From PMG-095 sp037200885 (GTDB lineage: Bacteria > Myxococcota_A > Polyangia > Polyangiales > Polyangiaceae): DNA of 64,000 nucleotides. Of this stretch, positions 26,371 through 35,666 are shown piece after piece (within the stretch, counting starts at the first letter, position 1; the number at the start of each line of letters is the position of its first letter). The translations under genes and the position numbers were made by a program. Below the pieces are notes generated by a model. It was given only the letters and a program-made list of their open reading frames with translations. It had not been told where the DNA came from and made no database searches. Location of the stretch: assembly GCA_037200885.1 (NCBI GenBank), contig JBBCIN010000002.1, positions 310,001 to 374,000 of the forward strand, given 5' to 3'.

Positions 26371-26482
26371 GGGGCGAGTTCCTTCTCTTCAAACCTAGCG
26401 CACCCCGCAAAAAACGCCCACCAAAGGCGCGTTTTTGGCGATTTGTTCCCGAACCACAATCGCGTACGGTAGAAAACGCCGC

Positions 26483-27433
26483 ATGAGCGGAACCCCCAGC
26501 AATCTCAAAGTATTTGCCGGTGCCTCGCACCCCGAGCTGGCTGCGGAAATCTGCCACCATCTCGCGATCCCGCTCGGTCGTTCGCACACGGTCCGCTTCT
26601 CGAACGAGAACCTGAAGATCAAAATCGACGAGAACGTGCGCGAGCAAGACGTATTCGTGGTGCAAACCGCGTGCTCACCGCTCTCGGAGCACGTGATGGA
26701 GCTGTTGATCATGCTCGACGCGCTCCGCCACGCTTCTGCGCAGCGCGTCACCGCGGTGATCCCGTATTTTCCCTACGCACGCAGCGACAAGAAAGACGAA
26801 CCGCGTATTTCCATCACGGCTCGCTTGATGGCCGATCTGCTGCTGACCTCGGGCGCCAACCGCGTGCTCACCATCGACCTGCATTCGCCGCAGATCCAAG
26901 GTTTCTTCTCGAACCCGTCCGATCAACTCACCGCCGTGCCAGCGATCTGTGATCGACTCGCGCAAGACGACATCTCGAACACGGTCGTGGTCGCGGCGGA
27001 TGTCGGCGAGGCCAAAGACGCGGGCCGCTTCGCGCAACGCCTGCATCTTCCCCTCGCCTTCATCGACAAGCGCCGCACTGGCGACGACGAGAACGCGCGC
27101 GCCGCCTACATCATCGGTGACGTCGCAGGCAAAGATTGCCTGCTGGTGGACGACGAAATCGCCACAGGCGGCACCATCTTCAGCGCCACCGAGTTCCTGC
27201 TCGAGCACGGCGCGCGCTCGGTTTCGGCCGCCATCATTCACCCGGTGCTGTCCGGCAAAGCCGTCGAGCGCCTCGCGGCCTCGCGTCTGACCCGCCTGCT
27301 GGTGACGAACACGATCCCGATCCCGCCCGCAAAGCGCTCGCCCAAGATCGAGGTGTTGTCGCTCGCGCCTCAGATCGCGACGGCCATCACCCATATTCAC
27401 GATGGGCGCTCGGTGTCCGAATTGTTCAACTGA
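26483..27433 (+). CDS. prs: Ribose-phosphate pyrophosphokinase
   Basis: PRPP synthetase of 316 residues: ribose 5-phosphate plus ATP gives PRPP for nucleotide, His and Trp synthesis. Seen: the N-terminal KVFAGASHPELAAEI start, DVFVVQTACSP (about 53-63), YFPYARSDKK (catalytic flexible region, about 94-103), TIDLHSPQIQGFF (near 128-140) and the PRPP loop LLVDDEIATGGTI, a variant of the common DDxxDTGGT. ATG 26483 starts right before the conserved N-terminus. Confidence 0.93.
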   Translation: MSGTPSNLKVFAGASHPELAAEICHHLAIPLGRSHTVRFSNENLKIKIDENVREQDVFVVQTACSPLSEHVMELLIMLDALRHASAQRVTAVIPYFPYARSDKKDEPRISITARLMADLLLTSGANRVLTIDLHSPQIQGFFSNPSDQLTAVPAICDRLAQDDISNTVVVAADVGEAKDAGRFAQRLHLPLAFIDKRRTGDDENARAAYIIGDVAGKDCLLVDDEIATGGTIFSATEFLLEHGARSVSAAIIHPVLSGKAVERLAASRLTRLLVTNTIPIPPAKRSPKIEVLSLAPQIATAITHIHDGRSVSELFN

Positions 27434-27455
27434 ACGTGATAGGCTCACGGTTGCG

Positions 27456-27665
27456 ATGCGTTCCCTCTCGCCTCTGATCCTAGTGCTGCTGAGCGTCACG
27501 GGCTGTCCAGGCGGAACTCACGACCAGGCTCATGCAAGCCTTCCAGCCTGCACCAAGTTCGGCGATAGCTGCGAATTTTTGCCGGGAAAGCTCGGCAGCT
27601 GCGTCGTGCGCGATGGCTGCACGGGCACGGGCAGTGAATGCTTCACCTGCCAATCGCAACACTGA
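27456..27665 (+). CDS. Small Cys-rich lipoprotein
   Basis: Predicted lipoprotein of 69 residues: signal LILVLLSVTGC, then a 45-residue domain with six further cysteines (PACTKFGDSCEFLPGKLGSC, DGCTGTGSECFTC), probably three disulfides. It starts 22 bp after prs. Similar tiny Cys-rich lipoproteins are frequent in myxobacteria; function unknown. Confidence 0.7.
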   Translation: MRSLSPLILVLLSVTGCPGGTHDQAHASLPACTKFGDSCEFLPGKLGSCVVRDGCTGTGSECFTCQSQH

Positions 27666-27681
27666 AGGACACGCGCTTCTC

Positions 27682-28746
27682 ATGAGCATCATGCCCGACC
27701 CTCCGCGGAGTTCGCCGTCCACGCCTGGGCAGCGACGGGCGCTCGGCATTTCGGCGTTGGTCGCGGTCGGAGCGTTGGTAGCGCTGGCCGCGCCGGTGTC
27801 TTCGGGTTTGTTTTTGGGCACGCTGCTCGCGTTTTCGTTGCTCGGCACCTACGAGCGGCTGATCTTGCGTTGGAAGCGCCCCACGTTGCTGGCGGCCGCG
27901 CTCGCCTCGGTCTCCGGCTTGGCGATATTGGGGGGCCTCTTCGGCATCCTGTACTTCGTGGTGATTCGCGCGGCGACTGCGGCGCAGCGGCTCGCGGCCG
28001 GGTTTCAACCCCGGGGCGCGTACCTCAATCTGATGAAGCAGATCGAAAAGCTCACCGTTACGCTGCCGTTTGGTCCGCTCAATCTGACCGAGCGTGTGCA
28101 AGCCTTCGCGGAGGACGCAGCGACGCGTCTGGCGCAATCCCTCGGCGTCATCGCGGGCGCCACGTTGGGCGGGGCGTTGACCCTGTTTTTCACCGTGATG
28201 ACCACTTTTTTCGTGCTGCGACACTGGCCGGAGATCTTGTCGCGCGCCGAACGCATGCTACCGCTTCACCCGAAGCACACCCGCGTGGTGATGTGGGAGT
28301 TTCAGAAGGTCGGCAAAGAGGTCTTCATCGGCACGATGCTGACGGGCGTCGCGCAAGGCGTCTTGGCCAGCATTGGTTATGCCATCGCCGGAGTTTACGA
28401 CGTCGCTCTGCTGGCCACGCTGACGGCAATCTGCTCCTTGGTGCCGGCAGTCGGCACGCTCTTGGTCTGGCTGCCGGTGGGGATCAGCCTGATCATCTCG
28501 GAGCGGCTGGGCGCCGGGGTTTTCACGCTGCTTTGGGGCGGGCTGGTCGTGGTGGGTCTGTCGGACTACGTGATCAGGCCCTTGCTCGTCGGCGGACACG
28601 GTCACGTACCCACCCTGCTCACTTTCATTTCGCTGTTCGGCGGAATCGAGGTGTTCGGGCTGCTGGGACTGATCATCGGGCCGGTCATTGCCGCGGTCGC
28701 GCTGGCGTTACTGCGCACGTATGATCGTGAAATTTGCGCGTCGTAG
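27682..28746 (+). CDS. AI-2E/PerM-family permease
   Basis: Membrane protein of 354 residues with about eight hydrophobic segments in the PerM/TqsA pattern: an N-terminal pair (ISALVAVGALVALAAPV, GLFLGTLLAFSLLG), a long periplasmic or cytoplasmic middle part (about 100-170), and a C-terminal half with LPVGISLIISERLG and LTFISLFGGIEVFGLLGLI, which is the conserved family signature. Family members export small signals or ions. ATG 27682 lies 16 bp after the lipoprotein stop; the longer open frame upstream overlaps that gene and is unlikely. Confidence 0.87.
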   Translation: MSIMPDPPRSSPSTPGQRRALGISALVAVGALVALAAPVSSGLFLGTLLAFSLLGTYERLILRWKRPTLLAAALASVSGLAILGGLFGILYFVVIRAATAAQRLAAGFQPRGAYLNLMKQIEKLTVTLPFGPLNLTERVQAFAEDAATRLAQSLGVIAGATLGGALTLFFTVMTTFFVLRHWPEILSRAERMLPLHPKHTRVVMWEFQKVGKEVFIGTMLTGVAQGVLASIGYAIAGVYDVALLATLTAICSLVPAVGTLLVWLPVGISLIISERLGAGVFTLLWGGLVVVGLSDYVIRPLLVGGHGHVPTLLTFISLFGGIEVFGLLGLIIGPVIAAVALALLRTYDREICAS

Positions 28747-28837
28747 TGGTGACCCTCGCGCAGAAACCACTTGGGGACGGCTGCTTCATCAAAAGTGCGT
28801 GAAGCGCGAGCCGCTTCGGGTTAGTTCTCCCCGCACC

Positions 28838-30880
28838 ATGACGCTTCGAAAAGACGTACTCGCCCAGGCCGCCACCATCGCTCGAGGTCTCGCGATCGAC
28901 GCGGTGCACGCCAGCCAAAGTGGGCACCTCGGCTTACCGCTCGGCTGCGCCGAGATCGGCGCCGTGCTGTTCGGCCACGCGCTGGTGCAATCTCCCGATC
29001 ATCCCGAGTGGCTGAACCGCGATCGCTTCGTGCTGTCTGCGGGCCACGGCTCGATGTTCTTGTACTCCTGGCTGTGCCTCGCCGGCTACGCCGAGGTACC
29101 GCTGGATGAGATCAAGCGTTTCCGCCAAATGGGCTCGAAGACGCCCGGTCACCCGGAGCTGACGCACGCGCCGAGTGGGATCGAAACCACCACCGGCCCG
29201 CTCGGCCAAGGCATCTCCAACGCGGTGGGCATGGCCATCTCCGCCAAGATGGCCGAGGCCCGCTTCAATACCAAGGAGCACACCATCTTCGATCACCACA
29301 TCGTGTGCCTCGCCGGTGACGGCTGCATGCAAGAAGGCGTGGCGATGGAAGCGATCGCGGTCGCTGGGCACCAGAAGCTCGATAACCTGATCCTGATTTA
29401 CGATTCGAACGCCGTGACGCTCGACGCCATGGCCAGCGCCACCCAGAGCGAAGACGCAGCCAAGCGCTTCGAGGCGATCGGCTTCGACGTGCAGACCGTC
29501 GAAGGTCATGAGCTTGATACGTTCTACGCCGCGTTCGAGCGCGCCAAAGCGGCGGGCAGCGGTAAACCGCAGTTGATCATCGCCAAAACGCTGATCGGCA
29601 AGGGGATCCCCGAAGTCGCCGGCACGCAAAAGGCGCACGGCGAAGGCGGAGCCAAGTTCGCGGCCGCCGCGCGCAAAGGGCTCGGGCTGCCGGACGCGCC
29701 GTATTACATCTCGCCCGAGGTGCAGAGCTACTTCGCAGAGCACAAGCAAACGCAAAACGCGGCCTATGAAACCTGGCTTGGCACGTTCAAGGCCTGGCAA
29801 AGCAAGAACCCGGATTTGGCGACCTTGCTCGGCACCTCCAGCGCTTCGCTCCATACGCTGGCCAAGGACACCGCACGCAAGACGCCGCCCGTCGCCGAGC
29901 TCTTGGCGGCCATTCCGGAGTTCCCCGAGTCGACCAAAGTCGCGACGCGCAAAGCGGGCCAGGACGTGCTTCAGCCGCTGGCCGCCAAGCTGCCGCTCCT
30001 GATCGGTGGCAGCGCCGATCTGTACGGCTCGACGCTCAACTACATCGGTGACCTGAAGGCGGGAGACGACGATTTTGCGCCGGGGCACCGCAGCGGTCGG
30101 AACATCCGCTTCGGCATTCGCGAGCACGGCATGTGCGGCATCCTGAACGGCATCGCCTGTCACGGCATCTTCCGACCCAGCGGCGCCACCTTCCTCGTCT
30201 TCGCGGACTACTGCCGCGGGTCGATCCGCCTAGCCGCGCTCAGCCACTTGCCGGTGATCTACATCTTCACGCACGACAGCATTGGCGTGGGTGAAGATGG
30301 CCCCACGCACGAACCGGTCGAGACCATCCCCGGTCTGCGCGTAATCCCGAATCTTGACGTGATCCGTCCCGCAGATCCGGAAGAGACCGCGGGCGCGTTC
30401 GCGGCTGCGTTGGACCGCACCGATGGGCCAACGCTGCTCGCACTGTCACGCCAGGCCGTGCCGCTGCTGAGCGAGATCCCGGTCGCCACTCGCCGCGAAG
30501 GTGCCCTGAAGGGCGGTTACATCGCGCGCAAAGAAACCAGCGAATTGAAACTGATCTTGCTGTCCGCGGGCAGTGAGCTGCAACACGCTTTGAAGGCCGC
30601 CGACACGCTCGGCAGCGGCACACGCGTGGTGAGCATTCCCTGCTTCTCGCGCTTCGACCGCCAGTCAGCCGAGTACCGCGAGCAAGTGTTGCCCAAGGCC
30701 TGCCGCAAACGCGTTTCGATCGAGGCCACCGTCACCGCCACGTGGCATGGCTACGTGGGCCTCGACGGCATCACGGTCGGTATCGATCGCTTCGGCATGT
30801 CCGCGCCGGGCGGTGAAGTCATGAAGGCCCTCGGCATGACCGCCGAGCACGTGATCGAAGCTGCCAAGTCGCTCGGCTGA
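28838..30880 (+). CDS. tkt: Transketolase
   Basis: Thiamine-diphosphate enzyme of 680 residues that moves two-carbon units between sugar phosphates in the pentose-phosphate and Calvin-type pathways. Seen: the start region ARGLAIDAVHASQSGHLGLP, GPLGQGISNAVGMA, the ThDP motif GDGCMQEGVAMEA (about 160-172) with NLILIYDSN, and in the pyrimidine domain RFGIREHGM and HDSIGVGEDGPTHEP. Full family length. A strong terminator follows at 30907-30946. Confidence 0.96.
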   Translation: MTLRKDVLAQAATIARGLAIDAVHASQSGHLGLPLGCAEIGAVLFGHALVQSPDHPEWLNRDRFVLSAGHGSMFLYSWLCLAGYAEVPLDEIKRFRQMGSKTPGHPELTHAPSGIETTTGPLGQGISNAVGMAISAKMAEARFNTKEHTIFDHHIVCLAGDGCMQEGVAMEAIAVAGHQKLDNLILIYDSNAVTLDAMASATQSEDAAKRFEAIGFDVQTVEGHELDTFYAAFERAKAAGSGKPQLIIAKTLIGKGIPEVAGTQKAHGEGGAKFAAAARKGLGLPDAPYYISPEVQSYFAEHKQTQNAAYETWLGTFKAWQSKNPDLATLLGTSSASLHTLAKDTARKTPPVAELLAAIPEFPESTKVATRKAGQDVLQPLAAKLPLLIGGSADLYGSTLNYIGDLKAGDDDFAPGHRSGRNIRFGIREHGMCGILNGIACHGIFRPSGATFLVFADYCRGSIRLAALSHLPVIYIFTHDSIGVGEDGPTHEPVETIPGLRVIPNLDVIRPADPEETAGAFAAALDRTDGPTLLALSRQAVPLLSEIPVATRREGALKGGYIARKETSELKLILLSAGSELQHALKAADTLGSGTRVVSIPCFSRFDRQSAEYREQVLPKACRKRVSIEATVTATWHGYVGLDGITVGIDRFGMSAPGGEVMKALGMTAEHVIEAAKSLG

Positions 30881-30906
30881 GCCGCTCGCTTCGCACAAAA
30901 AAAAGT

Positions 30907-30946
30907 AAAAGGCGCGCCGCGCGGGAGCCGCACGGTGCGCCTTTTT
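30907..30946. terminator. Bidirectional intrinsic terminator
   Basis: AAAAGGCGC (30907-30915) pairs with GCGCCTTTT (from 30937), with further G/C pairing inside and T or A tracts on both sides. It lies between the convergent tkt and csbD genes and can end both. Confidence 0.85.
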
Positions 30947-30965
30947 GCTTGAAAGAGCGGATAAC

Positions 30966-31271
30966 TCAGCTCTTGCGATTCGCGTCCTGGCGATCCTCAC
31001 CGCGCAGCTCTTGGGCGCGCCCTTCGACCTCGAGGCGCTCGTTGTCAATCGCCGCACCGACGCGGTTCTTCACGGCGCCCACTGCCTTTTCGACGCCGCC
31101 CTTGGCGCGCTCGGCTGCTTTGGCGGCTTCTTGCTTGGCCTTACCTTCGAGCTCGCGCGCTTTGCCTTCGGCTTGCATGCGATCGCTACCGACCAGCTTG
31201 CCCACCCCGCCCTTGATCTTGCCGCCGATCTCCTCAGCAGCACCTTCTGCACGCTTGCTATCGTTGCTCAT
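30966..31271 (-). CDS. CsbD-family stress protein
   Basis: Highly charged, helical protein of 101 residues. The N-terminal CsbD signature is visible (RAEGAAEEIGGKIKGGVGKL, then SDRMQAEGKARELEGKAKQ), and a second degenerate copy follows (VKNRVGAAIDNERLEVEGRA). CsbD-like proteins are general stress proteins of unknown biochemistry. Convergent with transketolase; transcribed from the 31272-31553 gap. Confidence 0.88.
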   Translation of the reverse strand: MSNDSKRAEGAAEEIGGKIKGGVGKLVGSDRMQAEGKARELEGKAKQEAAKAAERAKGGVEKAVGAVKNRVGAAIDNERLEVEGRAQELRGEDRQDANRKS

Positions 31272-31493
31272 GACTACTCCTTGATGATTTCGGACGGCTC
31301 TTCCGTCTGTTGACGATCAGGACTAGAGCAAGCCGCGTGCCGAGCACTTTCCCCGAGTTTCTCGCATGTTTCCAAGATAGCGCTGTGGCGCCCTCACCCT
31401 CAGGGGGCACTTCGCCGCAGCTTCGGTATCACTCGAGTGGCGTTGAACGCCACGGGCAAAGCTCTCGCCCGGTTGCTCTTCGCGTTGCGAAAC

Positions 31494-31511
31494 ATGTCGC
31501 GTGCCAGACAT
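31494..31511. repeat. Palindrome ATGTC-N8-GACAT, copy 2
   Basis: ATGTC-N8-GACAT followed by TTGAT, very similar to 22891-22908. Here it lies in the 282-bp gap upstream of csbD (about 220 bp from its start) and just beyond the end of the TrkA-N gene, so it could be a csbD operator. Nothing else was recognised in this gap. Confidence 0.4.
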
Positions 31512-31553
31512 TGATATCCACCGGCAAAGGGTCTGGCGCGAGACGATGCCCGG

Positions 31554-32225
31554 TTATTTTTCAATCAGCAGAGCGAGCGTTTGCTTCACTTCGTTTCGCA
31601 GGGCCACGATCAGCACGGTCATGCCGCCGCGGATCACGCTCGCGCCGCGTGGGCCTTGGACCGAGCCGTCCGGCGCGTAGATGCCGGCAAAGACGCAGGA
31701 TTTGGGGAACTCCGGCATGGCCGCGATCTCGCTGATGCTGCGGCCAACCACGCGGCTCGTATCGGGAATCAAGATCTCGAAGGCGACCGACTCGCCATTG
31801 CCGAGCAGCATGGCGTGAAGCACCGCCTCATGCTCGATCGCAGCTGCCAGCGAGCCGATGAAGATTTCGGTCTCGGACAAGATTCGGGTCACGCCCGCGG
31901 CCAGATAAACCGGTCGATATTCGGGATCGCGCATGCGGACCATCAGGCGCGGGACCTGCGCCAGTTTCGCCAGAGAAGCGACCGCCAAGTTGTCCGCATC
32001 GCGGTGCAGCATGGCCACCACGGCCTCCGCGTGGCGAACCTCCGCTTCGGCCAGAATGGCCGCATCCGCCGCGTCCCCGAGCAGCGCGACGATGCCCAGC
32101 TGATCTTTGACCCGCGCGCAGACCAACGGGTCCCGATCGATGACCGTGACCAGATGACCCGCACTAGTCAGGTAGCCCGCGACGCTGAGCCCAGCGCGGC
32201 CAGCGCCCGCGATCAAGATGCGCAT
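31554..32225 (-). CDS. TrkA-N/RCK domain regulatory protein
   Basis: Cytoplasmic nucleotide-sensing protein of 223 residues. The N-terminal Rossmann domain has GAGRAGLSVAGYL (about 6-18), the ribose-binding acidic end VIDRD, and VAMLHRDADNLAVASLA. A C-terminal RCK-like part (about 145-223) follows. Such proteins gate K+ channels and Na+/H+ or K+/H+ antiporters. ATG 32225 begins immediately after the stop of the antiporter gene, making the partnership very likely. Confidence 0.88.
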   Translation of the reverse strand: MRILIAGAGRAGLSVAGYLTSAGHLVTVIDRDPLVCARVKDQLGIVALLGDAADAAILAEAEVRHAEAVVAMLHRDADNLAVASLAKLAQVPRLMVRMRDPEYRPVYLAAGVTRILSETEIFIGSLAAAIEHEAVLHAMLLGNGESVAFEILIPDTSRVVGRSISEIAAMPEFPKSCVFAGIYAPDGSVQGPRGASVIRGGMTVLIVALRNEVKQTLALLIEK

Positions 32226-32226
32226 C

Positions 32227-33774
32227 TCAGCTTGCTCCTTTGTTCGGCAGCGCGGCTGCCACGATTTCCGTGTCGAGCTCGGCGGCTCGCGCTTCGGCGG
32301 TTTCACTGCTGATGATGCCGCGACGCGCGGCGTCCATCAGCGCAGTCTTTTGTCCGGTGAGCACGGCCAGATCGGACAAGTGATCCGGTTCGGCCTCGGC
32401 GTTGGGCGCGCGCAAGATCTGCTCTGCTGCAATGATCTGACGCTGAAATGCCGCCCAACGCTCGGCGTGCTGTTTGCGTGACAAGAGCCCTTCGGTGAGC
32501 AAAGCGTCAAGCTCGGTTTGACCGCGACGCGCGCTGATCAAGGTCGCGCGCGCCAGCTCGGTACCGATATTTTGGTTCTGCACCTGGACGCCGAGCCAGA
32601 TCAAAACGCGCCGGAACGGAAGGCCCTGCGTGACCAAGGTGAAGAAGGTCACGCCGAACACGATCGCGATCAGCCGTTCGCGATACACGAGCGATACTGG
32701 TAGGGCCAACACGGCCGCCATCGAGAGCGCACCTTTGATGTTGCCGAAGACCATCACGTGCTGCCAACGTGTGGGCACGCTCTCGACGCGCAGCGCCCGC
32801 AGCACCGCGAAACAGCCGTAGACCGCCACGGCCCGTCCCGCGTGCATCGCGACCAGCGCCAGCACGACCGTGCCCGCCTCTTGCACCAAGAGCTCGGTGC
32901 GAAGCTGCATCCCAACCAGCAAGAAGATCCAGACGTTGAGCACGAAGCCGGCCGTCTCCCAGAAGCCGTGCAACGCCAAGACGCGCGACGGACCGAGCAC
33001 ATCGCGCGCTGCGCGGCTGACGAATACGCCCACGACGACGACCGCGATCACGGGCGAAGCGTGCACTCGTTCCGCGGCCAAGGACGTACCGAAGACCATC
33101 ACCAGTGAAGCCAAAATCGCGGTCAGATTGTCGGGGGTGTGACGGAGCACGAGCGCACCCAGGGCGCCAAAAGCCCCACCCAAGGCCACCCCACCAACGA
33201 TGGCCACCAATAGCGCGCGTGCTGCATGTCCGAGGTCCAGGTGTCCCTGCGCCAGGATCGCAGTGGTCACACTGACCAGCACCAGCGCGGTCCCGTCATT
33301 GAACAGGCTCTCGCCCTCCATGATCGCGGCCAGGCGGTGGGGAACGCGTACGCTGCGAAAGGCCAACAGCACGCTCACCGTGTCGGTGATGGACAACAGC
33401 GCACCGAGCAGCAAGGCCGCTCCGAACGGCAGGGCCAACACCCAGGTGGCGACCGCCGCCGTGCCGATCAGCGACAGCAACACGCCGGGCGCCGCCAACG
33501 CCAAAATCGGTCGCTGCGCCTGGCGGAGTCCGCTGGCATCGGTGAAGAGCGCAGCTTCGAACACCAAGATCGGCAGGAACACGATCAGGATCACCTGCGG
33601 ATCCATCGGGGTCATCGGCAAGGCATGCAGGAATACCAGCGCGGCCCCCACCAAAACCAAGGCCACGTTGTATGGCACGCCGATGCGTTTGGCGGCGATT
33701 GCTACCGCCGAGCCCACCGCGATCACGAAAAGGATGGGTTCGAGCTGCTCCTGCACGGTGGCCAAGTGTTGCAC
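32227..33774 (-). CDS. Cation:proton antiporter, CPA1/NhaP type
   Basis: Membrane protein of 515 residues with about 12-13 hydrophobic segments. Transport-site motifs are seen: LSITDTVSVLLAFR (near 127-140) and MEGESLFNDGTALVLV (near 152-167, the Asn-Asp pair), plus NIKGALSMAAVLALP in the second half. A cytoplasmic tail of about 120 residues is rich in Ala, Glu and Arg. It forms a two-gene operon with the TrkA-N protein. Ion specificity (Na+ or K+) cannot be told. Confidence 0.9.
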   Translation of the reverse strand: MQHLATVQEQLEPILFVIAVGSAVAIAAKRIGVPYNVALVLVGAALVFLHALPMTPMDPQVILIVFLPILVFEAALFTDASGLRQAQRPILALAAPGVLLSLIGTAAVATWVLALPFGAALLLGALLSITDTVSVLLAFRSVRVPHRLAAIMEGESLFNDGTALVLVSVTTAILAQGHLDLGHAARALLVAIVGGVALGGAFGALGALVLRHTPDNLTAILASLVMVFGTSLAAERVHASPVIAVVVVGVFVSRAARDVLGPSRVLALHGFWETAGFVLNVWIFLLVGMQLRTELLVQEAGTVVLALVAMHAGRAVAVYGCFAVLRALRVESVPTRWQHVMVFGNIKGALSMAAVLALPVSLVYRERLIAIVFGVTFFTLVTQGLPFRRVLIWLGVQVQNQNIGTELARATLISARRGQTELDALLTEGLLSRKQHAERWAAFQRQIIAAEQILRAPNAEAEPDHLSDLAVLTGQKTALMDAARRGIISSETAEARAAELDTEIVAAALPNKGAS

Positions 33775-33833
33775 GGCCCCCCGCCTCGCCCCAAGCGGCG
33801 GACGACCGAGATCGCGCTATGCTGCGCGCGCCC

Positions 33834-34214
33834 ATGACCGAAAAACGCTTTCCCTGTCCTGCCTGCGGGCACTTGGTCTTCGACGAAGGGCCAGGCTCCG
33901 ACGATATCTGCCTGGTCTGCCTGTGGGAGGACGATTTGACGCAGCTGCGCTGGCCGGCACTGGCCGGTGGCAAAAACGAGGTGTCGCTCAGCGAGGCCCA
34001 GCAGAACATCGTCAAGCTCGGCGCGATCGAAGAGCGCTTCGCCGGTGACGTGCGCCCCGCGACCGCGGAGGAGCCGCTCGATCCCTCGTGGCGACCGATC
34101 CAAGACTCCGATCCATTCGAAGCACCGGACGACAGCGCGCCGTGGCCCGAAGACGCGACCACGCTTTACTACTGGCGTCCGACCTTCTGGCGCGCGCGCC
34201 AGCCCGACGCTTGA
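33834..34214 (+). CDS. CPCC-family cysteine-rich protein
   Basis: Protein of 126 residues with an N-terminal zinc-ribbon-like domain: CPACGHLVFDEG (about 8-19) and ICLVCLWEDD (about 25-34), as in the Cys_rich_CPCC family. The rest is acidic with several Trp. ATG 33834 starts directly before the motif; longer upstream frames overlap the antiporter start region. Function unknown. Divergent from the antiporter. Confidence 0.8.
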   Translation: MTEKRFPCPACGHLVFDEGPGSDDICLVCLWEDDLTQLRWPALAGGKNEVSLSEAQQNIVKLGAIEERFAGDVRPATAEEPLDPSWRPIQDSDPFEAPDDSAPWPEDATTLYYWRPTFWRARQPDA

Positions 34215-34230
34215 TCGGGCGTTCGCCGGC

Positions 34231-34620
34231 TCAGGAGCCGTTGCCCTGAATGCGCAACAGCAGGCGCTCGATTTTGCGCATCAACAGCTGAGCGTCGGTC
34301 TTCTCCATGTAGTCCTCCGCACCCAGGGAGATGGCGATCCGGCGTTCACTGTCCAGGTCGTGACGACCGGACCAAACCAGCACCGGGATCGCTGCGGTGC
34401 GCGGCTCGGCCTTCAGCTGGGCCAGCACGTCCCGACCGTCCGCGTCGGGAAACCCGATGTCGAGCACGATCAGATCCGGCTTCGACTCGAGTGCCATCGA
34501 CAGCACGGCCACGCCTTTTCTGACCGGCACGAACTCGTGGCCAAACTCGGTGGCGACCCGCTGCACCATGCGGTGCACGGCTGGGTCGTCGTCAGCGAGG
34601 AGGATGCGGCAGCTCGCCAT
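34231..34620 (-). CDS. Stand-alone receiver protein
   Basis: Single-domain response regulator of 129 residues: LLADDDPAVHRM (acidic pocket), phosphoacceptor Asp in LIVLDIGFPDADGRDVL, Ser switch in VLVWSGR and Lys in YMEKTD. There is no output domain. It is a close paralogue of the receiver at 52668-53096, with the same DxGFPDADGRDVL-like core and VLVWSGR. It probably acts by protein contact or in a phosphorelay; no kinase is adjacent. A GTG nine bases upstream is an alternative start. Confidence 0.88.
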   Translation of the reverse strand: MASCRILLADDDPAVHRMVQRVATEFGHEFVPVRKGVAVLSMALESKPDLIVLDIGFPDADGRDVLAQLKAEPRTAAIPVLVWSGRHDLDSERRIAISLGAEDYMEKTDAQLLMRKIERLLLRIQGNGS

Positions 34621-34727
34621 GGCAGCCACTATACCGCAGCGCTTGCGGCATGCTCACCCCAGCCGGCGTTTATCGGCGGCAGGTCCGGCGAAATCCGACG
34701 TTTGGGCGAATCGAGCCGCGCGCATAT

Positions 34728-35579
34728 TCAGCGGCAGCGCACGCCCTCGCTCACCTGCGTCGATAATCCTTCGCAAAAAAGCGCGTCTTTCACCGCGCAG
34801 GTCACGAGTGTTTTGCTCCCGCACAGCGGGTTCACGCCGTGCCCGGTGCGATTCGTGTTCGCGAAGCCGGAGCCCGTACAATTGAGCACGAGCAGGCTCG
34901 CGCAGGCGGGGGCAGCGCCGAGCTGCGAAGGATCGGCCTCCTCCTGGCTCGAGCAATCGTAGTCGAAGGACACGCCGCCACTGACCGCGTAACCGCTCGA
35001 TTTGTACGCTTTCTCCTGCGGGAAAACGCTCGGATCATCGTCGTTGCAATCGCCGCCCTTCGACACCCACTTGCCCGACGCGGGGGCGCTACAGGCGGAG
35101 ATTTGCGCGGTGGTCCGGCCGAAGTCGTCGTCGTCTGCATCCGGAAACCAATTCACGGGCGAGCACGCGCCAGCCGTACCGCTGCCCCCGTCACCCAGCA
35201 ACGTACCGCCCGTGCCGCCCGTGCTCTGGCCACCAGTGCCGGTTTCGCCAGCAGACTGCGCGCCGCCCTCTTCCGAGCTCGGGCCGCCAGCCTCCATGGT
35301 TTCGCCGGCGGCACCCCCCGGGTCGCTCGTGCCTCCTTCGCCCGCGGCTGCGCTCCACTCACTCGTGCCGCCGTCGCCCGCGTCGCTCGTCACTGAATCC
35401 GACACGCCCGCAGCACCACCCGAGCCGCCACCACCTGGGCCCGCGCCGCCCGCGGCGCTGAATTCACGCGGGGCGGAGCTCGAGCAACCCAACGCCAACG
35501 CCAACAGCAAGGCAGCGTGCGCGGCGCCCACCGAGCGGAGCCGAACTGCAGACCGAGGCGAAGTATGAGAGCGGGGCAC
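34728..35579 (-). CDS. Gly/Ser-rich lipoprotein with MopE-like metal-binding region
   Basis: Lipoprotein of 283 residues: signal ALLLALALGC, then about 105 residues of Gly/Ala/Ser/Thr/Glu linker, then a Cys-rich domain. It contains WFPDADDDDFG and GGDCNDDDPSVFPQ, which resemble the D-x-D-x-D-G and DCNDxDPxxxPGA repeats of MopE-like calcium- or copper-binding proteins. At least eight cysteines occur after residue 135. It is probably exposed on the cell surface. Function not known. Confidence 0.78.
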   Translation of the reverse strand: MPRSHTSPRSAVRLRSVGAAHAALLLALALGCSSSAPREFSAAGGAGPGGGGSGGAAGVSDSVTSDAGDGGTSEWSAAAGEGGTSDPGGAAGETMEAGGPSSEEGGAQSAGETGTGGQSTGGTGGTLLGDGGSGTAGACSPVNWFPDADDDDFGRTTAQISACSAPASGKWVSKGGDCNDDDPSVFPQEKAYKSSGYAVSGGVSFDYDCSSQEEADPSQLGAAPACASLLVLNCTGSGFANTNRTGHGVNPLCGSKTLVTCAVKDALFCEGLSTQVSEGVRCR

Positions 35580-35666
35580 TCTTCCCTACCCTAGCGCACA
35601 GCAACCGACTGTCTAGCCGCACGAGCACGAGCGCGAACGCTCACCGCCCTCACGCGCGTGAGCGCC

